Source: Hylemonella sp. UBA6679 (GTDB lineage Bacteria; Pseudomonadota; Gammaproteobacteria; Burkholderiales; Burkholderiaceae_C). Taken from it: a stretch of DNA of 29,216 nucleotides. A model generated the notes under the pieces. It was not told where the DNA came from, searched no databases, and saw only the letters and a list, made by a program, of their open reading frames with translations. The stretch spans positions 1-29,216 of the forward strand of contig DKJZ01000091.1 of assembly GCA_002454975.1 (NCBI GenBank), in the 5' to 3' direction. How positions within the stretch are numbered: position 1 is the first letter of the stretch; the number at the start of each line of letters is the position of its first letter. Shown one piece after another: positions 8,206 through 14,653 of the stretch. Position numbers and translations under genes: made by a program.

Positions 8206-8377
8206 TTCAAAAGCAGCCTCATTAATCGATAAATTTATCAGCGCTTGCGATCGAACGGTCAGACAAATAAGGATATTTCCATAAAATTTATGTCATATCC
8301 CAGGACCAAAATTAAGTACAACCGTCAATTTTCGATAAAAATGATATTTTGATCGAAAACAGAAAATATATTTTTAT
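8206..8377. promoter_or_regulatory. AT-rich regulatory gap upstream of the exporter operon with three palindromes
   Basis: Non-coding gap between the LuxR-type gene and the exporter operon, much richer in A/T than its surroundings. It contains a perfect 12-base palindrome GATAAATTTATC (8228-8239). It also has an interrupted palindrome at 8271-8300 (outer arms GGATAT/ATATCC, inner arms CATAAA/TTTATG). A 31-base imperfect palindrome lies at 8329-8359, with perfect 8-base outer arms TTTTCGAT/ATCGAAAA and inner arms AAAAT/ATTTT; 13 of 15 arm positions pair. These look like binding sites for dimeric regulators. I found no confident promoter hexamers. Confidence 0.5.
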
Positions 8378-9127
8378 TTACTGCCCTCCCGGAGCTTTTC
8401 CATCAAATTGATCTTTATTCCTCATCAAAAACAAAAACAATTCATGCCGGTTTTTCAACATCAAGGCGTTGTAAATTGAAGAAAGGTAGTTACGCAAAGA
8501 GTTTTCGTTGATGTACAGCCTCTTGGCAATTTCTTTGTTGGTTGCCCCCAGCATCTGGCTGCAGACCTTCAATATTTCGAATTCACGGGTGGAGAGCGCC
8601 TTGATCATGTTGACATCGCGGCTGGTGTTGAAGTGCTGATGCACTTGCGGCAGCATTTTGATCAGCCGGGTGGTGGACTTTCGATCTAACCAAATTTCGC
8701 CATCACACAAGCGACGTACCGCTTTGACCATGTGCTCGGGCTTCATGGCACCATCAAGCACACCCTTAACGCCGTGCATCACCAGCTTGTCTTGAATTTC
8801 CGATGACAAATCCACAGCAAAAATAGAGGTGTTCAAGTACCCCGCATTCAAAAGCTCAATGAGGTTTTTTTGTGCTTTTTCGGATTTGGCATCCAAGCAG
8901 TAAATGATGTGCTGCGGCTTGGTCTCATCAATTTTTTGCTGCGACCGACCAATGTCCTCTTCTGCACTGATGACCGTGAAATACCTGGATAAAAAAACCA
9001 CCAAGCTGGCGCTTAGCATGGACTGGTTGGTGATCACCACCAGCTTGATGTTGGGAAACTCGATCACAGACGACATTTCGTGTTTTTCGGCTTTTTTATC
9101 AAAAAGTTGATACCCAACCCGACTCAT
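8378..9127 (-). CDS. LuxR-family (VpsT/CsgD-like) transcriptional regulator with degenerate receiver
   Basis: 249 aa, ATG at 9127 overlapping the lapD-like stop (ATGA). Met18 is an alternative start, since the receiver-like fold begins at about residue 27. Residues 27-140 have the alternating strand/helix pattern of a receiver. However, the acidic pair after strand 1 is replaced by T-N-Q (33-35), and the lysine after strand 5 is not in place. Asp79 (IIYCLD) may sit at the usual phospho-site, but phosphorylation looks doubtful. A W-L-D-R motif lies at 146-149, where VpsT-type regulators carry their c-di-GMP-binding W[FLM][TS]R. The C-terminal LuxR helix-turn-helix (about 176-238) is well formed: LSTREFEILKV, NKEIAKRL, N-x3-YLSSIYNAL. 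The gene is visibly more AT-rich than its neighbours. Likely role: transcriptional control of the flanking adhesion genes (inference). Confidence 0.85.
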   Translation of the reverse strand: MSRVGYQLFDKKAEKHEMSSVIEFPNIKLVVITNQSMLSASLVVFLSRYFTVISAEEDIGRSQQKIDETKPQHIIYCLDAKSEKAQKNLIELLNAGYLNTSIFAVDLSSEIQDKLVMHGVKGVLDGAMKPEHMVKAVRRLCDGEIWLDRKSTTRLIKMLPQVHQHFNTSRDVNMIKALSTREFEILKVCSQMLGATNKEIAKRLYINENSLRNYLSSIYNALMLKNRHELFLFLMRNKDQFDGKAPGGQ

Positions 9128-11061
9128 CGCACAACGGGGCCAGTTGCACCATCAAAACCCAGGTCTTTAAGGGTCTGCAGCTCTTCTTGGCTGCGCACGC
9201 CTTCTGCCACCAGCATGATGTCCATGTTCCGAGCAACCCAAAGCACACCCTTGAGCAGGGTCTGGTTGCCCACATTGCTTTCCAGTTGCTGCACCAGGCT
9301 GGCATCAAGCTTGAGGTAATCCAGCCCCAATTGGTGCAACTGGCCCAGCTGCCCCACATGCTTTGAAAAATGCTCTATGCCCAGCTTACAGCGGGTGGTT
9401 TTGAGGGTAGCGACCAGTTTGGCCACAGCCGCAAACTGAGCGAAGGCTGTAGCCTCACTCACCTCCAGCCACAGCCTGTGCGCCTGGGGGTGGGCCTGCA
9501 CCACACTGAGCAAATCCGGCAGGAAATCGCTTTGCATCAAAGAGTTGCCCGAGAGGTTCACCGCCACGCCAGGTAAATCTGGCTCTGCAGAGAGCTTGGC
9601 AAGCCCCAGGCGAACGCCTGCAAGGTCAAAGCGGGCGGTGTAGCGCAAGCGCTCCACCATGGGCCAAAACTCACCTGCAGACAGCCATTTACCATCTGCT
9701 TGCATGCGCAAACGCATCGAACACTCTTGGTGCAGCAAGCCGCCTTTGAAGTTGGTGACTGCAAAACCCGCCAACTGCAAGCGGCTCTGAGACAGCGCAT
9801 CGTCAAACACTTGCTGCCATTGCTGGGTGTTGAGTGGCAAGGGGTTCTCGTCTGCCTGGGCTTGCGAAGCATCGATCCAGCAGCAGTTGTTGTTGTCTTG
9901 GATCTCGAGTTCAGCCATGGCTTTCTCAAGCTGCGAGAGCAAGCTTTCTTTAGACGTCCCTGGCTTAAAGACCGCACCCACCAGCCAGGTTGAGGTCACC
10001 CCCGCAAGCAAGGGCGCAACCGAGGCCAGCACCGACCGATAGAAAGCAGACAACTCTTCTTGCGCAACAGACTTAGAAGGGATAAGCACGGCAAAGTCTG
10101 CACCCGAGAGACGCCCCGTCAAGGCCAAATCATGGCGCTGCGCGTAGTGTTGAAATGCGCTTGCAAAGTCATGAATCAAGGCATCTGCGGCCTCTCGTCC
10201 TAAGCGTGCGTTGATGTCGTGTAAGTGGGCCAAACGCCCAATGACCAAGCTCCCCCCCGTCGCATCGGCAGAGTCTGTAGCCGTGCGCAGGTGCCCCATG
10301 AAAAAAGAACGGTTGGCCAGGCCTGTGGCGGCGTCGGTGTTGGCCTGCACTTGAAGCTTGTCGAGGTCGCGCGACTGGTCTTCAAAAATTTGGTTGATTT
10401 TGTTGACCATGGTGTTCATGGCGCTGGCGAGTTGTTGCAGCTCAGGCACGCGCGGCACCTCAGAGGTGACAAAACGCCGCTCGCTGATGGCGTGGGCCTG
10501 CGAGGTCACCACCTTGAGCGGCCCACTCAGCCGCTTGAGCACCCGCGAGCCCAGCACCACCCCCACAAGACCAGCCAGCAACAAAGCCAAGGTCATTTGT
10601 GTGGCGCTGCGCCACAAAGCGCCATAGGCAAAGCGGCTGTGGCTCACCACCGTGATTTGGCCAAACTGCTGCCAGCCCTTGTTGATTTGTGCCACGCCAG
10701 GCTGCGCCTCTATGGGCAGCAAACGGGCAAACCACGCCGGTGCATCATGCGCGTGCGCGGTATCTGCGCGCTGGGCAATGGGCTTGCCCTGCGGGTCGGT
10801 GATGCGTACCAACTCGTAATGCCCACCATCAAACAGCGAAGCCACCAAAAGTTCAACCATCACCTCATCGGGGTTGTTCTGGCTCATGGACAGGGCCAAG
10901 GCGTTGGCGTTGTCGGTGTTTTTGATGCTCAGCTGCGACTCCAGGTAGCCCCGGGCGCTCAACAAAGAGGCCAGCAAGGCGCCACTGAGCGCGAGCATCA
11001 TGCTCAAAACAATGGCCAACCGAAGCTGGCGCAGCATGGTCATCTTGGAGAAATTGAACAT
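9124..11061 (-). CDS. lapD: LapD-like inner-membrane c-di-GMP receptor (degenerate GGDEF-EAL)
   Basis: 645 aa from ATG 11061, with GAGG six bases upstream. It lies 17 bases after the lapG-like stop; the longer ORF overlaps that gene and is unlikely. Order: membrane segment (about 13-33), periplasmic domain (34-153) with the GW..FG.ITVVS pattern of LapD output domains, second membrane segment (154-172), HAMP (173-225), GGDEF-like (235-400), EAL-like (405-645). The GGDEF motif is replaced by SGADF (319-323). The EAL motif reads ECS (446-448), and the DDFG loop reads IEHF (562-565), while AEGV (619-622) and LKLD (583-586) remain. Both enzymatic activities are therefore probably lost, as in LapD, which instead binds c-di-GMP and sequesters LapG in the periplasm. 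The pairing with a LapG homologue makes the assignment firm. Confidence 0.93.
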   Translation of the reverse strand: MFNFSKMTMLRQLRLAIVLSMMLALSGALLASLLSARGYLESQLSIKNTDNANALALSMSQNNPDEVMVELLVASLFDGGHYELVRITDPQGKPIAQRADTAHAHDAPAWFARLLPIEAQPGVAQINKGWQQFGQITVVSHSRFAYGALWRSATQMTLALLLAGLVGVVLGSRVLKRLSGPLKVVTSQAHAISERRFVTSEVPRVPELQQLASAMNTMVNKINQIFEDQSRDLDKLQVQANTDAATGLANRSFFMGHLRTATDSADATGGSLVIGRLAHLHDINARLGREAADALIHDFASAFQHYAQRHDLALTGRLSGADFAVLIPSKSVAQEELSAFYRSVLASVAPLLAGVTSTWLVGAVFKPGTSKESLLSQLEKAMAELEIQDNNNCCWIDASQAQADENPLPLNTQQWQQVFDDALSQSRLQLAGFAVTNFKGGLLHQECSMRLRMQADGKWLSAGEFWPMVERLRYTARFDLAGVRLGLAKLSAEPDLPGVAVNLSGNSLMQSDFLPDLLSVVQAHPQAHRLWLEVSEATAFAQFAAVAKLVATLKTTRCKLGIEHFSKHVGQLGQLHQLGLDYLKLDASLVQQLESNVGNQTLLKGVLWVARNMDIMLVAEGVRSQEELQTLKDLGFDGATGPVVR

Positions 11062-11078
11062 CGTTGTCCTCGTCTGTG

Positions 11079-11789
11079 TCACTCGAAGCCCTCGGCGCGG
11101 GCGCGCCGCAACAGGTCTTCCCATTTGGAATATCGCCCGGTGCCGCCGCTGACCAGCACACTTGTGCCGGCCGAGCCGTTAAAAACGCCCTGGCTGTTGA
11201 AGCTGAAAACGGGTGTGAGGTCGCTGCGGCGCGATGCAGGCTGAATCTCGTTGACCAAGTTGTCCAAAATCAGCGGCTCCGCGTTGGGCTGTGGGTAATA
11301 AGCCAGCACCATGTGCGGGATGGCGTCTTGCAAGGCGCTGAGCTTGGCGCGCACATAAATCAGCCGCAACTTATCGGGGCTGACGCCGGTTTGCAGCAGC
11401 GTGAAGTACTTGGCAATGGCAAAGTCTTCGCAGTCACCCGCCTCACGCCACAAAGACTCCATGGGCGTGGCCCAGTAATCGGTTTGCCCCCACACCTCGG
11501 TGTCTTCGCCAAAGCGCATGAGCCGGTTGAAATAGCTGTTCACCCGGTTGACCTGCTCCAGGTCGTTGGCCGGTGGGGCGTTTTGAATCATGCTGCGCCA
11601 CTGCCCCACTTGCACAGCCATGCGGTTGCCCCAGCGCGCAAGTGAGGTGCTGAGCAGCTTGTCAAAATTAGCCGCGCCAAAAGAGGTCGTCCACACACCC
11701 AGGCACAGCAAGCCACCCAGCCCCAAGCCCAGCATGCAACGCATGAGCTGTGTATACAGCCGGCGCTTAGGTGTGAAAGGGGCAGACAT
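11079..11789 (-). CDS. lapG: LapG-like periplasmic cysteine protease (bacterial transglutaminase-like, BTLCP)
   Basis: 236 aa. A basic N-terminus and hydrophobic stretch (about 15-38) indicate a Sec signal or anchor. The catalytic triad of the DUF920/BTLCP family is visible: Cys120 in AGDCEDFAIAKY, His159 in PHMVLAYY and Asp176 in ILDNL. The LARWG...W near the N-terminus, the N-x-YFN-x-L-x-F segment and the W..P.E.L...AGDCED block are all typical. LapG cuts surface adhesins after a di-alanine in their N-terminal region and needs calcium. When c-di-GMP is high it is held by LapD. The start at 11789 lacks a clear ribosome-binding site; Met16 is an alternative. The gene is followed after 17 bases by the lapD-like gene, the same pairing as in Pseudomonas and Legionella. 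Confidence 0.93.
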   Translation of the reverse strand: MSAPFTPKRRLYTQLMRCMLGLGLGGLLCLGVWTTSFGAANFDKLLSTSLARWGNRMAVQVGQWRSMIQNAPPANDLEQVNRVNSYFNRLMRFGEDTEVWGQTDYWATPMESLWREAGDCEDFAIAKYFTLLQTGVSPDKLRLIYVRAKLSALQDAIPHMVLAYYPQPNAEPLILDNLVNEIQPASRRSDLTPVFSFNSQGVFNGSAGTSVLVSGGTGRYSKWEDLLRRARAEGFE

Positions 11790-11836
11790 CAGGCCAATAG
11801 CTTTAGCCTCCCAAAATCAGGCGGCAATAGCCTTCA

Positions 11837-11863
11837 ACTCTAACCCAACATGACATCTGTCAA
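11837..11863 (-). promoter_or_regulatory. candidate sigma-70 promoter for lapG-lapD-luxR
   Basis: A perfect TTGACA lies on the minus strand at 11863-11858 in the 94-base gap between the kinase stop and the lapG-like start. The best -10 is TAGAGT (11842-11837) with a short spacer of 15. The hexamer is good but the spacing is poor, so this is only a candidate. Confidence 0.3.
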
Positions 11864-11883
11864 GGGGCTTGGCGATTGAATTT

Positions 11884-13071
11884 TTATGCCGGCACACGCG
11901 ACAGCGGCAACTTGACCCAAAACTCTGAGCCCTGCCCGGGCGTGCTGTGCACCCCCACCTCGCCGCCCTGCGCCTGCACCAAACGGCGGGTCAAGGCCAG
12001 GCCTAGGCCTGTGCCCTCAAAGGGTCGGGTGTGGCTGCCATCAATCTGATGAAAATCCACAAACAAACCACCAAGGTGCTCGGGCGCAATGCCTATGCCG
12101 GTGTCTTGCACCTGCACTTGCAAATGCGGCCCCTCCGGCTGCACGCGCACGTTCACTTGCCCACCTTGGGGCGTGAATTTGATGGCATTGGACACAAGGT
12201 TGTACATCACCTGCTTGAACCTGCGCCCATCGAGCCACAGCGCATCAAGGTCTGGCGCCAAATGCACCGACACCTCCACGCCCTGCTGCTGCGCATTGCC
12301 TTGCAATACCTCAACCACCTCACGGGTGAGCACACCCACGTCACACGCCGACGGATGAAAATCGAACTTGTCAGACTGCATGGCCGACATGTCGAGCAAG
12401 TCGTTGATGAGTTGCAAAAGCAAACGCCCCTGCTTGCCGATGAGCGACAAACCCTCTTTGAAGCGCGGCGTGTCCGCCGACAAGCGCCCGCTGGCCAGCA
12501 AATCTGCGTAACCCAAAATGCTGGTCAGCGGCGTGCGCAACTCGTGGCTGAGGTTGCCTACAAACTGGGTTTTAAGGCGGCTGACCTCCAGCAAACGCTG
12601 GTTTTCAGCGTCGAGTTGCTGCATGGTGTGCTGCGCCTCTTGGGCTCGCAGGGTGGCTTGCTCAGCCAGCACCTGGTCGGTCACATCGGTGATGACCACC
12701 ATCACCCGCTCGGTGTCCATGCGAATGACACGCAAGGCAGCCACCTTCAAGGGCTCGCAGTGGGCATTTAAATCTAGCCGCAAGTTGTCGCACACCAAAC
12801 CGTGCGCCGGGCCAAAGGCTTCAATGTGCGCACGCAAAGCCGGCAACACCGGGTCGAGCACCTCAAACAGGTTGCTGAGCATGCCGTTGCGGCTCAGGGG
12901 CATGAGCATCATGGCGCTGAAGGCGTTGATCATGTCCACATCGCCATTGCGCGTGATTTGCACCACGCCCACTGGCGCTGCGTTGACAAACGCCAACAAA
13001 GCTTGGTGCTCGCGCACCAGTTCTTCCAGTGCCTCGCTGGTGGGCACCTCAGGGGTGTAAGCGGCTGACAT
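11884..13071 (-). CDS. soluble PAS-domain sensor histidine kinase
   Basis: 395 aa from ATG 13071, two bases after the stop of the PYP-like gene, so the two are probably translated together. There is no membrane segment. A PAS domain spans about 20-135 (NAAPVGVVQITRNGDV near its start), a short coiled-coil 135-168 and HisKA 168-232 with phospho-acceptor His176 in SHELRTPL. The ATPase domain spans 280-392: N-box Asn295 (NLVSNAIKFT), G1 DTGIG (323-327) and G2 GTGLGLAL (353-360). All residues needed for kinase activity appear intact. No receiver domain is fused, and no ordinary response regulator is encoded nearby. The only candidate partner is the LuxR-type protein with a degenerate receiver. 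The position between the PYP-like gene and lapG suggests it links a light or redox signal to adhesion (inference). Confidence 0.88.
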   Translation of the reverse strand: MSAAYTPEVPTSEALEELVREHQALLAFVNAAPVGVVQITRNGDVDMINAFSAMMLMPLSRNGMLSNLFEVLDPVLPALRAHIEAFGPAHGLVCDNLRLDLNAHCEPLKVAALRVIRMDTERVMVVITDVTDQVLAEQATLRAQEAQHTMQQLDAENQRLLEVSRLKTQFVGNLSHELRTPLTSILGYADLLASGRLSADTPRFKEGLSLIGKQGRLLLQLINDLLDMSAMQSDKFDFHPSACDVGVLTREVVEVLQGNAQQQGVEVSVHLAPDLDALWLDGRRFKQVMYNLVSNAIKFTPQGGQVNVRVQPEGPHLQVQVQDTGIGIAPEHLGGLFVDFHQIDGSHTRPFEGTGLGLALTRRLVQAQGGEVGVHSTPGQGSEFWVKLPLSRVPA

Positions 13072-13073
13072 GT

Positions 13074-13469
13074 TCAGGCCAGACGCAAAATGCACACGTA
13101 GCGCATGGCCAGCTCAGGCGCGTAGAGCAGGCGCAGTTTCACGCGCACCGGCTTCATGCGCAAGGTGAGTACGTAATCCACGGTTTCGTCCAAGGCCACA
13201 GAGGCAGCTTGACAGTCGTCAAAACGCTGCGCCACCAAAAAATTGTTCATGCACTGAGCCACCACCGCAAACAGTGGCAAGCCCACGGTTTGGTGCCGGC
13301 CCAAGCCGGCCATGCGCGACTCGGCAGCGCCGTAGCGGCGCACCACGCCTTGCAGGTCAAAACCAATCACCCCAAAGCTGACCTGGTCGAGCGCCGGGTC
13401 ATCCATGGACTGCAATTGCTGGAGCAGGTCGGCCTGGTCAAACGCCAGGGTTGAAGGATCAAATGTCAT
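13074..13469 (-). CDS. photoactive yellow protein (PYP)-like PAS protein
   Basis: 131 aa, a single PAS domain matching the layout of photoactive yellow protein over nearly its whole length: the MDD..LD...FG.I..D..G start, RRYGAAE, then a helix with AQC, then RMKP.RVKLRL. Aligned by eye to Halorhodospira PYP, Tyr46 corresponds to Tyr42, Glu50 to Glu46, Cys73 to the chromophore-bearing Cys69 and Met105 to Met100. Thr50 of PYP becomes Ala54, and Arg52 is not kept. It could therefore bind p-coumaric acid as a blue-light sensor, but no tyrosine ammonia-lyase or coumarate ligase gene is in the window. The ATG at 13469 overlaps the stop of an upstream open stretch, and the stop is two bases from the kinase start. 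A chromophore-free PAS signalling role is the main alternative. Confidence 0.75.
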   Translation of the reverse strand: MTFDPSTLAFDQADLLQQLQSMDDPALDQVSFGVIGFDLQGVVRRYGAAESRMAGLGRHQTVGLPLFAVVAQCMNNFLVAQRFDDCQAASVALDETVDYVLTLRMKPVRVKLRLLYAPELAMRYVCILRLA

Positions 13470-13594
13470 GCATCAAGCACCGCGCCGCGGGCGAGGTGCT
13501 CCTCAGGTTCAAACACACCGTGACATTGGCGCACAAACTCGGTGCTGGCACTTTCAAAAAATGACTGGAAATCCAGCTTTTCATCGAGGTTTTG
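13466..13594 (-). other. 42-codon open stretch overlapping the PYP-like start; start unknown, possible gene remnant
   Basis: Between an in-frame TAA (13597-13595) and TGA (13468-13466) there is an open stretch with a protein-like composition (DFQSFFESAS, EFVRQC, GVFEPEEHLARGAVL). Its stop overlaps the ATG of the PYP-like gene, as in a real operon junction. No ATG lies in frame; only an internal GTG is available, which would give 22 residues. It may be the tail of a truncated gene or a leader peptide. I do not recognise it. Confidence 0.3.
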
Positions 13595-13609
13595 TTACGT
13601 AAAAACCTC
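13586..13609. promoter_or_regulatory. 24-base inverted repeat in the divergent region before ltnD
   Basis: Perfect 8-base arms GAGGTTTT (13586-13593) and AAAACCTC (13602-13609) flank GTTACGTA, which contributes to an internal TTACGTAA palindrome (13595-13602). No T-run follows on either strand, so it is unlikely to be a terminator. It sits about 100 bases before ltnD and at the upstream edge of the minus-strand PYP-like operon, a fitting place for an operator serving either side. Confidence 0.45.
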
Positions 13610-13708
13610 AAATTCCCCCTGATAAGGCCCGCTTATGATGTTCTGGCATCGGCTCTCACAGCCCTGCCAGCCCCATACGGCATTTCCCTCGACATTTCCT
13701 TCAACCAT

Positions 13709-14653
13709 ATGAACACATCCTCCCCCCAAGACACACCCGCTCAGGCGCAAGGCCACACCCCCCAAGTGGGCCTGATTGGCTTGGGCGCCATGGGCCTGGG
13801 CATGGCCGGTTCTTTGCGCCGCGCTGGGCACCAGGTGCGGGTGTGCGACGTGCGGCAACAAGCTGCGCAAGACTTTGCCAAAGATGGCGGCACCGCTTGC
13901 GCCACACCAGCTGAGTTGGCCGCTGGGTGCGACATCGTCATCAGTGTGGTGGTTAATGCGGATCAAACCGAGGCCGTGTTGTTTGGCGAGCATGGCGCTG
14001 CAGCGGCCATGAAGCCCGGCAGCCTCTTTGTGATGTGCTCCACCGTGGACCCCAATTGGTCGGTTGCCATGGAGCAAAAGCTCGCCGCCATGGGTTTGCT
14101 CTACCTAGATGCGCCCATCTCAGGGGGCGCAGCCAAAGCCGCCAGCGGCCAAATGACAATGATGACCGCCGGCTCCGAGGCGGCTTACGCCAAGGCCGGT
14201 GGCGTGCTCCAAGCCATGGCCGCCAAGGTCTACCAACTTGGCAACTGTGCGGGCAATGGCAGCAAGGTCAAAATCATCAACCAGTTGCTCGCAGGCGTGC
14301 ACATTGCCGCGGCTGCCGAGGCCATGGCCCTGGGCTTGCGTGAGGGCGTTAACGCCGATGACCTGTACGAGGTCATCACCCACAGCGCAGGCAACAGCTG
14401 GATGTTTGAAAACCGCATGGCCCATGTGCTCAGCGGCGACTACACGCCTTTGTCTGCGGTGGATATTTTTGTCAAAGACCTCGGGCTGGTGCTCGACACC
14501 GCGCGGGCCACCAAGTTCCCCCTGCCTCTTTCAGCCACAGCGCACCAAATGTTCATGCAAGCCTCCACAGCAGGCTTTGGGCGTGAAGACGATGCCGCGG
14601 TGATCAAGATTTTTCCGGGCATCACGCTGCCCGAAGCCAAAACACAACCATGA
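13709..14653 (+). CDS. ltnD: L-threonate/D-erythronate 2-dehydrogenase (3-hydroxyisobutyrate dehydrogenase family)
   Basis: 314 aa from ATG 13709. The longer upstream extension has no family similarity, although this ATG also lacks a visible ribosome-binding site. Residues 20-40 form the NAD-binding Rossmann start (GLIGLGAMGLGMAGSL). DAPISGGAAKAASG (134-147) is the substrate-binding signature of beta-hydroxyacid dehydrogenases. The catalytic lysine is probably Lys188 in KIINQLLAGVH. That segment and the AEAMALG that follows are typical of LtnD rather than of 3-hydroxyisobutyrate dehydrogenase itself. It oxidises the tetronate to 2-oxo-tetronate. It overlaps the kinase gene (ATGA) and begins a four-gene operon encoding the whole pathway, which is the strongest support for substrate choice. 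Confidence 0.88.
   Translation: MNTSSPQDTPAQAQGHTPQVGLIGLGAMGLGMAGSLRRAGHQVRVCDVRQQAAQDFAKDGGTACATPAELAAGCDIVISVVVNADQTEAVLFGEHGAAAAMKPGSLFVMCSTVDPNWSVAMEQKLAAMGLLYLDAPISGGAAKAASGQMTMMTAGSEAAYAKAGGVLQAMAAKVYQLGNCAGNGSKVKIINQLLAGVHIAAAAEAMALGLREGVNADDLYEVITHSAGNSWMFENRMAHVLSGDYTPLSAVDIFVKDLGLVLDTARATKFPLPLSATAHQMFMQASTAGFGREDDAAVIKIFPGITLPEAKTQP

Noticed and set aside
10225..11244. A 339-codon plus-strand frame opposite lapD and lapG
   Set aside because: Composition is His/Gln/Arg-rich as expected for an antisense shadow, and both genes on the other strand have clear motifs.
13592..13708. N-terminal extension of ltnD starting near 13592
   Set aside because: The 39 extra residues lack family similarity and cross the inverted repeat; the ATG at 13709 gives a normal length.
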